This document shows, piece by piece, positions 36,804 to 45,832 of a stretch of 64,000 bases of DNA. The stretch is from positions 186,001 to 250,000 of the forward strand of contig NZ_SNZH01000010.1 of NCBI RefSeq assembly GCF_004363655.1, written 5' to 3'. The notes beneath the pieces were generated by a model. The model worked only from the letters and a program-made list of their open reading frames with translations, was not told the origin of the DNA and ran no database searches. The first letter of the stretch is position 1. Every line of letters begins with the position of its first letter. The translations under genes and the position numbers were made by a program. This stretch comes from Tahibacter aquaticus. GTDB taxonomy: Bacteria; Pseudomonadota; Gammaproteobacteria; Xanthomonadales; Rhodanobacteraceae.

Positions 36804-39800
36804 TTGCCGACACGCTTGTGGCCGCACCTGATCGCATACCTGCTGGCGCTGGGAACCTGGGCCGCTGCCGCGGCGGACCCCGCTGCTACCGACCCGCTGC
36901 AGGCCTGGCGCCAGCAGCATGCGGAAATCCGCGTTGCGCCCGATCCGGAATTCGCCCCCATCGACAGCCTGGATGCGAACGGCCAGCAGACAGGACTGGC
37001 CGCCGACTACCTGCGCCTGGTAGCCGAACGCTCGGGCCTGCGCTTTCGCCTGGTCCCGGTAAAAAGCTGGAAGGACGCCCTGCAGGCCTTGCGCGATGGC
37101 CGTGTCGATATGTTGTCCAGCGCTTTCGCCACTGCCGATCGTGCCGAAATCGCCTTGTTCAGTTCGCCGTATCTGCGCCTGCCCTGTGCGGCGTTTGTGC
37201 GCCGCGGTGGCGGTCTCGCCCGGCTGGACCAGATCGACGACCATCGCATCGGTGTAGCCGAGCAACATGGCTGCCTGGAGGCGCTGAACAAGGTTGCGCC
37301 GAAGGCGCGGGTCCAGCTGTTCCCCTCCACAGGCAAAGCGCTGGCCGCGCTGAACCAGGACAAGGTTGACATGCTGGTCGGCGACCTCGTCACCGCCCAG
37401 GCTGCCGCCAACCGCAGCGGCGTGCGCGACCAACTGCTGGTACTGGGCCAGATCGGCACCGACGAGGCGCTGGGTTTTGCCATCCGCAAGGACTGGCCCG
37501 AACTCAAGCAGATCCTCGACCGGGCTCTGGCCGAGATCGACGTCGGTGAAGAAAGCCGTCTGCGCCGACGCTGGCTCAAGGATCTGTTGCCCGACAGCCC
37601 AGCCGCAGGCGGCGCTGCCGGCGACACGCTGCCGCACAGCCTGCTGCCCGCGATCAAGGGCGCGCGCCAGACCCTGGCCGACGGCAAAAACACCGATGCG
37701 CTGCAGGGCGAGGCGATCAAGACCCTGCTCGATGCAGCCCAGACCGACGACGAACGCGCCAGCGCCAGTGCCGGCGAGCTGCGCGACCTGCGTGCGAGCG
37801 CGGCGACAGCAGACGACGAGGCCCAGGCCCTGGAGCAGCAACTGCTGCAGGACAACACCGCCAGCCTGCTGGCCTGGCGCGCCGGCCTCTCGGAGCGCGC
37901 CAGCGTGGCCCAGCTCGAAGCCCAGCGCAGCGACGAACGCGCCGCCCTGGCCGAAGCGCAGGCGGCCGTGGCACAGCTGCAGGCCCGCGTCATCGGCCAG
38001 CATGAACGCCCGGCACAGATCCGCGACGAACTCAAGACCGCCCAGGCCGATGCGGACAAGGCGCGCGAGCCCGCCATCGCCGACAAACAGGCGCCGGCAC
38101 TGCTGGCCGAGGCGGCCCGCTTGCGCGGCCAGGCCGCACTGCGCCTGGCGCTGACACGTATCGCCCTACTGGAAGAGGAACTGCGCAGCTACGATCCGCG
38201 CCTGCGCCTGGAATCGGCCCGGCTGCGCCTGCGTCAGCGCGAAGTGGGCGAACTGCAGCACAAGGTCGACGCGCTGCAGAGCCTGATCCTGGACCGTACC
38301 CGTGCCCAGGCGATTGCGCTCAGTTCGCGCCTGCACGAAGAGGCCGCCGACCTGACCGAAGGCAACGAAGTGCTGCGCGACGTGGCGCAGCGGAATGCCG
38401 CCTACGGCAGCGAACTGGTGCAGACCGTAGGCCACCTGGCCGAGGTACGCGAAGCGCGCGACACCTATGCGCGGCAAAGCCGCGAAACCGCGCTGGCACT
38501 GAAGAACACAGCCGAGCGCGTCAAGTACAGCGGCGTCAGCGAGGCCGTCGGCCTCGTGCTGCTGGCCGAGCGGCGCAAGTTGCAATCGGTACCGCTGCTC
38601 AAGCGCCGCCTGGCGGCGCTGCAGACGGAGCTGGCACAGACCCGCATTGCCCTGATCGAACTGCGCGAAACCACACAGCTTCTGGCCGACCCGGCCGCCC
38701 CGGTCAGCGCCGAACTCAAGCGCCTGCCGCCCGAACAGGCCGCCCCCGGCAGCGCCGTGCGCCAGTCGCTATACCGCCTGTTCGCGACACGGGCCGAAGT
38801 GGTACCGCAGCTGACCCTGTTGCAGAACCGCCTGGCCGACGCCCTGGCCGATGCGGAACAGGAACTCAGCGGACTGGCCCGCGACACCGCCGCCCTGCGC
38901 GACCTGCTCGATGCACGCCTGTTGTGGACTCCCAGCCACGCGCCGCTGGACCGCAAGCTGCCGCTGGAAGTCGCCAGCGGCGTGGCCGATCTGGCCCAGC
39001 CCGGCCGCTGGTGGGAAACCGCCCGTCAGACAGCACGCCTGGCCTGGGCGCGACCTTGGCCGCCGCTGCTGGGCATCACCATCGTCGTCGGGCTCTGGCT
39101 GTTGCGCCGGCGCGTACCGGCGGCGCTGGACGCCATTGCCCAGCCGCTGCGCCGCATTCGCACCGACCGCTACCGCTTGAGCGGCCGCGCGCTGCTGCTG
39201 ACCCTGGTCGCCGCCGCGCCCTGGCCGGCCCTGGTTGCGCTGATCTCGCGCCTGCTCGTGCGCGCCGGCGAAAGCGGCTACCCCTTCGCCGACGTGCTGG
39301 CGCAGGGCGCGGCCGAACTGATCGCCCCGCTGTACGCGCTGGAGTTCGTGCGCTGGCTGAATGCCGACAAGGGACTGGCGGCAGCGCATTTCCGCTGGTC
39401 GCAGGGGCGCCGCCAGGCGCTGAACTTCCTGCGCCGCTGGATGCTGATCAGCTTCCTGCCAGTGCAATTCTTCCTTTCTGTCTATTTCTACTTTGGCGAA
39501 CAACTGGCCAGTGCCGGTCTGGCGCGGCTGCTGTTCATTGTCGCCAGCCTGCTGCTGGCGCGGGTCAGCTGGCGCCTGCTCGCGCCGGGTGCGCTGTGGA
39601 GCCAGCGCAGCGGCCAGAACGAACCCGCACGCCTGCGCCAGCTGCTGCGCATCGTGCTGACCGCGCATTCGCTGGGACTGGCGGTGCTCGCCGCCGCCGG
39701 CTATTTCCTCACGGCAATGGCGCTGGCCGCTCATCTGGTCGAGTCGGCCATCGCCTTCCTCGCCATCGCCGTGCTGACCGGCATGGCCTTGCGCTGGCTG

Positions 39801-40913
39801 TCGCTGGGCGAGCGGCGCCTTGCCCTCAAGCGCATGGAAGACAAGCGCGGCGATCAGATTTCCCGCGACGACGAACTGGAATCGCGGCCGGAATTCGCCG
39901 CCGAAGCCGAACAGATCAGCCTGGCAAGCATCAATCAGCAGACCCGGCGCCTGCTGCGTGCGCTCACCGTCGTAGCGCTGGCCGGCGTACTGCTCTGGGT
40001 CTGGTCCGATGTGACGCCGGCGCTGGCCTACCTCGGCGACATCGGCGCCTGGAAGACCAGCTATACGGCCGATGGCAAAAGCGTCACCGTGCAGGTGACG
40101 CTGCGTTCGCTGCTGTTTGCCGCGGTCTGCCTGATGCTGACCTGGATCGCCACGCGCAATATTCCCGGCCTGCTGGAAATCGGCGTGCTGCGCCGGCTCG
40201 ACGTGGACGCACCTACACGCTACGCGATCACCGCCGTTTCGCGCTATGCCCTTGCCATCGTCGGCACGGTGATGGGCCTGTCACTGCTTGGCCTGCGCTG
40301 GGGCCAGCTGCAATGGATGGCCGCGGCGCTGACCGTCGGCCTGGGTTTCGGACTGCAGGAAATCTTCGCCAATTTCGTTTCTGGCCTGATTGTCCTGTTC
40401 GAACGGCCGATCCGCGTCGGCGACGTGATCACCATCCGCGGCGTCGAAGGCACGGTCATGCGCATCCGCACGCGCGCAACCACCGTGATCGACTGGGACA
40501 ACAAGGAAATCGTGATCCCGAACAAGACCTTCATCACCGACCAGCTGACCAACTGGACCTTGTCCGACAACATCACGCGTGTAGTGATCAAAGTCGGCGT
40601 CGCCTACGACAGCGACCCGGACCTGGTGCGCGCGCTGCTGCTGGAACTGGCGCGGGCACATCCCAAGGTACTGAAGGAACCCGTGCCCAGCTGCTGGTGC
40701 GTAGCCCTGGGCGCCAGCACACTGGACTTCGAGCTGCGCATCTTCGTCGGCGCCATCATGGAACGCAGTGCCGTGCGCAACGACCTGCACGGCAGCGTGC
40801 TGCGCGAATTCCGCGCCCGGGGCATCGAAATCTGTTTCCCGCAGATGGATGTCTGGGTGCGCGACGCGGACAAGCCGGCCGCTCTCGTGCCGAAGGACGC
40901 ACCCAATCCGTAG
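36804..40913 (+). CDS. Mechanosensitive channel (MscS/MscK type) fused to a periplasmic solute-binding domain (1369 aa)
   Basis: Signal peptide about 1-24. Residues about 37-255 form a family-3 solute-binding (amino-acid-type) domain: IRVAPDPEFAPID near 42, LAADYLRLVAERSGLRFRLV, GRVDMLSSAFATADRAEIALFSSPYL near 103-128, DMLVGD near 190, LGFAIRKDWPEL near 225. Then comes a long periplasmic coiled-coil region (about 290-700), many membrane helices (about 750-1160) and the MscS pore and beta domain (GLGFGLQEIFANFVSGL near 1179, ERPIRVGDVITIRGVEGTV). MscK/MscM proteins have the coiled coil and MscS part; the front solute-binding domain is unusual. TTG start at 36804, preceded by a CGGAG motif. It probably opens under membrane tension, perhaps modulated by a periplasmic ligand. 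Confidence 0.88.
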   Translation: MPTRLWPHLIAYLLALGTWAAAAADPAATDPLQAWRQQHAEIRVAPDPEFAPIDSLDANGQQTGLAADYLRLVAERSGLRFRLVPVKSWKDALQALRDGRVDMLSSAFATADRAEIALFSSPYLRLPCAAFVRRGGGLARLDQIDDHRIGVAEQHGCLEALNKVAPKARVQLFPSTGKALAALNQDKVDMLVGDLVTAQAAANRSGVRDQLLVLGQIGTDEALGFAIRKDWPELKQILDRALAEIDVGEESRLRRRWLKDLLPDSPAAGGAAGDTLPHSLLPAIKGARQTLADGKNTDALQGEAIKTLLDAAQTDDERASASAGELRDLRASAATADDEAQALEQQLLQDNTASLLAWRAGLSERASVAQLEAQRSDERAALAEAQAAVAQLQARVIGQHERPAQIRDELKTAQADADKAREPAIADKQAPALLAEAARLRGQAALRLALTRIALLEEELRSYDPRLRLESARLRLRQREVGELQHKVDALQSLILDRTRAQAIALSSRLHEEAADLTEGNEVLRDVAQRNAAYGSELVQTVGHLAEVREARDTYARQSRETALALKNTAERVKYSGVSEAVGLVLLAERRKLQSVPLLKRRLAALQTELAQTRIALIELRETTQLLADPAAPVSAELKRLPPEQAAPGSAVRQSLYRLFATRAEVVPQLTLLQNRLADALADAEQELSGLARDTAALRDLLDARLLWTPSHAPLDRKLPLEVASGVADLAQPGRWWETARQTARLAWARPWPPLLGITIVVGLWLLRRRVPAALDAIAQPLRRIRTDRYRLSGRALLLTLVAAAPWPALVALISRLLVRAGESGYPFADVLAQGAAELIAPLYALEFVRWLNADKGLAAAHFRWSQGRRQALNFLRRWMLISFLPVQFFLSVYFYFGEQLASAGLARLLFIVASLLLARVSWRLLAPGALWSQRSGQNEPARLRQLLRIVLTAHSLGLAVLAAAGYFLTAMALAAHLVESAIAFLAIAVLTGMALRWLSLGERRLALKRMEDKRGDQISRDDELESRPEFAAEAEQISLASINQQTRRLLRALTVVALAGVLLWVWSDVTPALAYLGDIGAWKTSYTADGKSVTVQVTLRSLLFAAVCLMLTWIATRNIPGLLEIGVLRRLDVDAPTRYAITAVSRYALAIVGTVMGLSLLGLRWGQLQWMAAALTVGLGFGLQEIFANFVSGLIVLFERPIRVGDVITIRGVEGTVMRIRTRATTVIDWDNKEIVIPNKTFITDQLTNWTLSDNITRVVIKVGVAYDSDPDLVRALLLELARAHPKVLKEPVPSCWCVALGASTLDFELRIFVGAIMERSAVRNDLHGSVLREFRARGIEICFPQMDVWVRDADKPAALVPKDAPNP

Positions 40914-40984
40914 GATGCAATTGAGGGAACGCGAACTACACCGGCGAGCCTTCCAGGCGAGCCGCAGCGGCCGTCGAAACCTAG

Positions 40985-41016
40985 CGACGCAATTCGCTGC
41001 GCTGATCGCGCCCTAC
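40985..41016 (-). repeat. Dispersed intergenic repeat, copy 2
   Basis: The complement reads GTAGGGCGCGATCAGCGCAG followed by CGAATTGCGTCG; it matches copy 1 at 34387 with few differences. Confidence 0.7.
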
Positions 41017-41105
41017 GGAAATGTGAAATTACATTGATAGGGTTCGAGGAGCGAACGCGAATTGCACCGGCGCAATCTTCGCGTAAGCCGCCACGAACAA
41101 AACCT

Positions 41106-41140
41106 CGCAGCGCAATTCGCTGTACTCATCGCGCCCTGCG
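41106..41140 (-). repeat. Dispersed intergenic repeat, copy 3
   Basis: The complement reads CGCAGGGCGCGATGAGTACA followed by GCGAATTGCGCTGCG; same element as copies 1 and 2. Confidence 0.7.
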
Positions 41141-41170
41141 AATACCGCCGGGGTATCCGGCGGTCATGCA

Positions 41171-42094
41171 TCAGGCGGCGCCGAGCGCCGCCACGATCAT
41201 CGCCTCGAAACGCTGCTGGTCCACTTCCAGCACGATGCGCGCATTCGCAGGCAGGCCGTTGCGGCCGTCCCAGTCGACGATGGTGGCGCCGCGCGTGAGC
41301 GAGCCGTTGAGTTCCACCGCCACGTGGCGATGTTCGGCCCGAATCACGCAGTCGGGCTGCAGCGCGACGGCCATGGCCAGCGCATCGGCCAGGACCAGGC
41401 CCGGGCGGCGGCGCTCCTGCATGAAGCCGCGGATTTTTTGCGAGATGCGCTCGTAGCAACGCGCGCGGTCGTCGTCCGCAGCGAGCCAGGACTCGAACCG
41501 CTGCAGTGCGATGCCGTGGCGCATCGTTGCCTCCCAGTCCACCAGTTCAAATTGCGGCCAGGTAGAAAAAACGATATGTGCAGATTCGGGGTCGAAGCCA
41601 ATATTGAATTCCGCCGGCACCGAGGTGTTGCCGCGGCCGGTCACTGCGCCACCCATCACCACCAGGCGCGGCACGCGCTGCGGCAAGGTCGGGTCCAGGC
41701 GCAGGGCCAGGGCCAGATTGGTCAGCGGGCCCAGCGCGACCAGGGTCAGTTCGCCCGGCTGTTCCTGTGTCAGGCGGATCAAGGCCAGTGCCGCGTGCTC
41801 CGCCTCGGCCTTGCGCTCTGGCAATGGCAGGCCCGCATCGCCGAAACCGTCAACGCCATGGACAAACGCGGCGTCTGCCGCCGGCAGTACCAGCGGCGTG
41901 TCGCAACCGGCAAATACCGGCGTCTCGGCACCGACCAACTCGACCAGGCGCAGCGCATTGGTGACCGTGTGGGCCAGGCCGACATTGCCGGCGGCGATGC
42001 TCAGGCCAACCACGGCCGCATGCTGGTAGGCCATCAACAACGCCAGCGCATCGTCGACACCGGGATCGGTGTCGATCAGTAGCAAATTCTGCAT
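41171..42094 (-). CDS. Inosine-uridine-type nucleoside hydrolase (307 aa)
   Basis: Nucleoside N-ribohydrolase fold with the calcium-binding DTDPGVDDA at about 7-15, then GLSIAAGNVGLAHTVTNALRLVEL, HGVDGFGD near 80, LTLVALGPLTNLALAL near 115, VVMGGAVTGRGNTSVPAEFNIGFDPESA near 145-172 and LADALAMAVALQPD near 240. It splits nucleosides into ribose and base in the cytoplasm for salvage. Start at 42094 (MQNLLLIDTDPG); the long upstream opening has no homology. No transporter gene is beside it. Confidence 0.93.
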   Translation of the reverse strand: MQNLLLIDTDPGVDDALALLMAYQHAAVVGLSIAAGNVGLAHTVTNALRLVELVGAETPVFAGCDTPLVLPAADAAFVHGVDGFGDAGLPLPERKAEAEHAALALIRLTQEQPGELTLVALGPLTNLALALRLDPTLPQRVPRLVVMGGAVTGRGNTSVPAEFNIGFDPESAHIVFSTWPQFELVDWEATMRHGIALQRFESWLAADDDRARCYERISQKIRGFMQERRRPGLVLADALAMAVALQPDCVIRAEHRHVAVELNGSLTRGATIVDWDGRNGLPANARIVLEVDQQRFEAMIVAALGAA

Positions 42095-42182
42095 AGTGTC
42101 TCTTCTCGCTTGCGCCGCAGCCGGCAATCCGGCCACCGCAGGACTGCTCAGCATAACGCCTGATGCAATCGGGGCAAGTCGC

Positions 42183-42779
42183 TCAGCGGGCGTCGAAACC
42201 ACCGCGGAATAGGTGCAGCGGACTTTGCCACTCCACATGATCGAAATGGCAGTAGCTGTAGTCGATCGCCGCGGCCGCTGTCTGTGTATGGGCCAGGCTG
42301 ACCCAGGCGGCACCGCTGTGCAACGGCGCGACAGCGGCGATTTCCAGCGTCTCGAAACCGGCATTGTTGGTGGCATTGGCCACTTTGCGCGTGAGCAGCA
42401 CACCGGCGCCATCGGGGCAGTCGGCCGTGTTCAGCACATCGATACGCAGCTCGCAGGATGCATTCGGCTTGAGCTGCGGCTGCACTGCCGCGCGCAGGGT
42501 GAACGCGCCCGGTGCCAGTTTCACGCATTGCCCCCAGAAGTCGCGGCGCGGGCCGGAACGCAGGTTGCGTACGCGGCCGCTGCCCGCGGCGGGGGAACCG
42601 ACTGCGGCGTCCCAGGACACATCGCCGCCGGTGCCGCTGTCGAGGTACCAGCGCCAGTTGATCGGTGCGCTGGCGCTGACTGGGTCGGTGTCGAATTCCG
42701 GATTGCGCAGGAAGGTTTCCGGCGCCGGCAGGGGCTGCGTCCATGCGGCAGCGAGCAGAAGACTGGCAATGGCCTGCAT
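42183..42779 (-). CDS. Secreted hypothetical protein (198 aa)
   Basis: Family not recognised. Signal peptide about 1-17, then a beta-rich, carbohydrate-binding-like single domain: FLRNPEFDTD near 26, WRWYLDSGTGGDVSWDAAVGSP, GSGRVRNLRSG, and CVKLAPGAFTLRAAVQPQLKP near 85, with three or four Cys that may form disulfides. It ends LHLFRGGFDAR, reminiscent of a short GF(E/D) tail in secreted proteins of this lineage. The ATG at 42779 is preferred over the GTG at 42788 because GGGAG sits eight bases upstream of it. Located between recG and the nucleoside hydrolase. Confidence 0.7.
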   Translation of the reverse strand: MQAIASLLLAAAWTQPLPAPETFLRNPEFDTDPVSASAPINWRWYLDSGTGGDVSWDAAVGSPAAGSGRVRNLRSGPRRDFWGQCVKLAPGAFTLRAAVQPQLKPNASCELRIDVLNTADCPDGAGVLLTRKVANATNNAGFETLEIAAVAPLHSGAAWVSLAHTQTAAAAIDYSYCHFDHVEWQSPLHLFRGGFDAR

Positions 42780-42881
42780 GACGATCACTCCCGCGGTGAG
42801 GCAGCCGCACTATAGCGCGGCAGGGCACAGACGCCAGAGCACGGAACGACGCTGGTCGCCGGCCTGCGGCCGTGCGTCGGC

Positions 42882-44963
42882 TCAGGCACCGGCGTAGCGG
42901 GCTGAAGCACCGATCCAGCGCACGACGATGCGTTCGGCCAGGGCTGGATACCGGGTCAGCAGGGTTTCGCCGACGCTTTGCACCGACGGCAGCAGCTCCG
43001 CATCGCGCTGGATGTCGGCGATGCGGAACTCCAGCCGGCCGGTCTGGCGCGTCCCCAGCATCTCGCCCGGGCCGCGCAATTCCAGATCCTTTTCGGCGAT
43101 GCGAAACCCGTCGTTGGTTTCGCGCATCACCTGCAGCCGGGCCCGCGCCAATTGCGACAATGGCGACTGATACAACAATGCACAACTGGATGCGATACTG
43201 CCGCGCCCTACCCGCCCGCGCAGCTGGTGCAGCTGGGCCAGGCCCAGACGCTCGGCGTTTTCGATCACCATCAGGCTGGCATTGGGTACGTCCACGCCAA
43301 CCTCGATCACCGTAGTCGCCACCAGCACGGCAATGTCGCCGGCCTTGAACGCGTCCATGATCGCGCTCTTGTCCTTGGGCTTGAGCCGCCCGTGCACCAG
43401 GCCAACCTTCAGCTCCGGCAGGATTGCCGATAGTTCCGCATGGGTGACTTCGGCCGCCTGCGCTTCCAGCAGTTCGGTCTCCTCGATCAAGGTACAGACC
43501 CAGTACGCCTGGCGCCCCTCCAGACAGGCAGCGCGAATGCGCGCGACCATTTCGTGCCGGCGCGCATTCGACACGGCCACGGTGGTGACCGGTGTGCGTC
43601 CGGGCGGCAGTTCATCGATGACCGAGACATCCAGGTCGGCGTAGGCTGTCATCGCCAGGGTGCGTGGAATCGGCGTCGCCGTCAGTACCAGCTGGTGCGG
43701 AATGCGCTCGCCTTCGCGGCCCTTGTCGCGCAGGGCCAGGCGCTGGTGCACGCCGAAGCGGTGCTGTTCGTCAACGATGGCCAGGCCCAGCTCACGAAAC
43801 ACCACACCTTCCTGCATCAGGGCATGCGTCCCCACCACCATCGATGCGTCGGCGGCAACGGCATCCAGTGCCGCCTTGCGTGCCTTGCCCTGCACCTTGC
43901 CGGCCAGCCAGACCACGTCGATGCCCAGCGGCTCGAACCAGGCACGCAGATTGCGCAGATGCTGCTCGGCCAGCAGCTCGGTCGGTGCCATCAACGCGGC
44001 CTGGCGGCCCGCCTCGATCGCAGTCAGCGCCGCCAGCGCGGCCACTACGGTCTTGCCCGAACCCACATCGCCCTGCACCAGACGCAGCATGGGCTCGTCT
44101 GAATCCAGATCCCGCGACACTTCTTTGGCGACGCGACGCTGCGCCGCCGTCAGCGCAAACGGCAACGACTGCAGCAGGCGCTTGCGCAGCGCGCCGGCTC
44201 CCTTGAGACGCGGTGCGGCCTGGCGCCGCACGGCATTGCGCAGCTGTTTCAGGCTCAGGTGATGACTGAGCAACTCCTCGAAGGCGAGGCGCCGCTGCGC
44301 CGGATGCACGCCCAGCAGCAGCTGCGACACATCGGCTTCCGGTGGTGGCCGGTGTACGAACAGCAGTGCACGGCGCAGCGAAGCGAGCTTGAGCCCGGCG
44401 CGCAATTCACGTGGGATCAGCTCCAGTTCCTCGTCGTCGGGCAGGCGCTGCAGAGCGTGCTGGATCAGACTGCCCAAGCGCTTCTGGCCGAGGCCTTCAG
44501 TCGTCGGATAGACCGGCGTCAGCGTCTCTTCGACGGAAGTGGGTTCGTCGTCGGCGATGCGCTGGTACTGCGGATGCACCATTTCCAGGCTGTTCGCGCC
44601 GTAACGCGCCTCGCCGAAGCAACGCAGGCGCGTACCCGGCTTGAGCTGGTCGGCCTGCGCACCGCGAAAGTGGAAAAAGCGCAAAACCAGCGTAGCCTGC
44701 GAACCGTCGCTGATCGCCACGCGCAGCTGCGGCCGGCCGCGAAAACCCTTCTGCACCGCATCGACCACGCCCTCGACCTGGGCAGATTCGCCCGGCCGCA
44801 GGTCGGCGATCGGCACCAGGCGAGTACGATCCTCGTAGCGCAGCGGCAGATGAAACCAGAGATCCTGCAGCGTTGTTGCACCTAGCCGGGCCAGGCATTC
44901 GCGCAGCGCCGGCCCGACACCGGGCAGACTGGTCAGCGGCTGCAGCCCCGCATCCTGCGGCAT
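42882..44963 (-). CDS. recG: ATP-dependent DNA helicase RecG
   Basis: 693 residues. N-terminal wedge/OB region (LPGVGPALRECLARLGATTLQDLWFHLPLRYEDRT), then helicase domain I with Walker A (LVQGDVGSGKTVVAALA near 290), IVDEQHRFGVHQR near 385, TATPIPRTL, and domain II with GLVHGRLKPKDK, ATTVIEVGVDVPNASLMVIENAERLGLAQLHQLRGRVGRG. It remodels stalled forks and branched DNA. It follows ridA and spoT, a common arrangement. Confidence 0.97.
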   Translation of the reverse strand: MPQDAGLQPLTSLPGVGPALRECLARLGATTLQDLWFHLPLRYEDRTRLVPIADLRPGESAQVEGVVDAVQKGFRGRPQLRVAISDGSQATLVLRFFHFRGAQADQLKPGTRLRCFGEARYGANSLEMVHPQYQRIADDEPTSVEETLTPVYPTTEGLGQKRLGSLIQHALQRLPDDEELELIPRELRAGLKLASLRRALLFVHRPPPEADVSQLLLGVHPAQRRLAFEELLSHHLSLKQLRNAVRRQAAPRLKGAGALRKRLLQSLPFALTAAQRRVAKEVSRDLDSDEPMLRLVQGDVGSGKTVVAALAALTAIEAGRQAALMAPTELLAEQHLRNLRAWFEPLGIDVVWLAGKVQGKARKAALDAVAADASMVVGTHALMQEGVVFRELGLAIVDEQHRFGVHQRLALRDKGREGERIPHQLVLTATPIPRTLAMTAYADLDVSVIDELPPGRTPVTTVAVSNARRHEMVARIRAACLEGRQAYWVCTLIEETELLEAQAAEVTHAELSAILPELKVGLVHGRLKPKDKSAIMDAFKAGDIAVLVATTVIEVGVDVPNASLMVIENAERLGLAQLHQLRGRVGRGSIASSCALLYQSPLSQLARARLQVMRETNDGFRIAEKDLELRGPGEMLGTRQTGRLEFRIADIQRDAELLPSVQSVGETLLTRYPALAERIVVRWIGASARYAGA

Positions 44964-44983
44964 GAGAGCGTCTGGCTAACGCT

Positions 44984-45367
44984 TCAGCTGCGCACCAGCA
45001 CCAGGTCTACCTCGACCTGAGCACCGCGCGGCAAGGACGCCACGCCGATGGTCGAGCGCGCCGGATACGGCTGCTGGAAATAGTCGGCCATCACCGCATT
45101 GACCGCAGCGAAATTCCCCAGGTCGGTGAGATAGATGCCGACACGTGCCACGTCGGCGAAGCTGGCACCGCCCGCCTCCACCACCGCCCGCAGATTCTCG
45201 AACACCTGGCGTGCCTGTGCGGCGATATCGCCACCGACCAGTTCGCCCGTCACCGGATCCAGCGGAATCTGTCCCGAGGTATAGATCGTGTTACCGACCT
45301 GCACGGCCTGGGAGTAAGGGCCGATGGCCTTGGGTGCATTGTCGCTGGCAATGATGGAGCGGGACAT
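44984..45367 (-). CDS. ridA: RidA family enamine/imine deaminase
   Basis: 127 residues with the YjgF/RidA pattern: [28 protein letters not shown] at about 11-38, [43 protein letters not shown], and the end [22 protein letters not shown] with the catalytic Arg. It clears reactive enamines from PLP enzymes in the cytoplasm. Start at 45367. It lies 20 bases before recG, and the two are probably cotranscribed. Confidence 0.96.
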   Translation of the reverse strand: MSRSIIASDNAPKAIGPYSQAVQVGNTIYTSGQIPLDPVTGELVGGDIAAQARQVFENLRAVVEAGGASFADVARVGIYLTDLGNFAAVNAVMADYFQQPYPARSTIGVASLPRGAQVEVDLVLVRS

Positions 45368-45573
45368 GGCAATCCTTGGGGAGTCAGGGCAAGCGCTGGA
45401 TTCTAGCCAGCAGCGCCGGGGAAGCGTACTAGCAGCGACGGCGAGGACCATAGGCGCGAGCGGTTTCGACGTTGCGTCCACTCGTGAATTCCAGCACAAG
45501 GCGCTCACTGCCGTTGCCTGGGATTTTGCTGTGGCTGTGGCTTCTGCGCGCAGGAAGCGCGCTTCTTACCGGG

Positions 45574-45597
45574 CCCCGGATGCCGCGGCATCCGGGG
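45574..45597. repeat. Perfect palindrome-like hairpin
   Basis: CCCCGGATGCC and GGCATCCGGGG are perfectly complementary around a GC loop. Confidence 0.7.
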
Positions 45598-45644
45598 TGT
45601 CCTTTGGGAATCCAGAGGGCATTTGGACAAGCAAATGTCCTCTG

Positions 45645-45667
45645 TTCGCGCGCAACAGGCGCGCGAA
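45645..45667. repeat. Inverted repeat
   Basis: TTCGCGCGC and GCGCGCGAA flank AACAG. Confidence 0.65.
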
Positions 45668-45751
45668 ACGCGCCGCACGGCGCTAGACAAACACGTCCGC
45701 CACCGGCGGACTCCTTAGCGAAAACCGAGAAACGAAGCAGAGTCCGGCACC

Positions 45752-45804
45752 GCCCCCTCACCCCAACCCTCCCCCAAGCGAGCTTGGGGGAGAGGGAGCA
45801 AAGA
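45752..45804. repeat. CCCTCACCCCAACCCT-type dispersed repeat with hairpin
   Basis: A C-rich strand ends in CTCCCCCAAGC-GA-GCTTGGGGGAG, an 11-bp stem. Closely similar GGGTTGGGGTGAGGG sequences recur between genes in many proteobacterial genomes. Only one copy is in this window. It may also act as the spoT terminator. Confidence 0.65.
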
Positions 45805-45832
45805 GTCAGCTCAGCTACCCAAAATCCAGAAT

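Larger units (their letters stand above)
40914..41170. other. Intergenic region made largely of two diverged repeat units
   Basis: Two units of about 105-110 bases lie in tandem (about 40911-41017 and 41033-41140). Each runs from a GGAACGCGAA- or GCGAACGCGAA-type sequence through CACCGGCG to GCAATTCGCTG...ATCGCGCCCT. No gene. Confidence 0.65.
45368..45832. other. Hairpin-rich intergenic region between spoT and ridA
   Basis: 465 bases without a supportable gene. It contains at least three strong inverted repeats (45574-45597, 45645-45667, 45768-45796) and has the look of a lineage-specific dispersed sequence. Short frames cross it, but codon pattern and starts do not support a protein. Confidence 0.6.
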
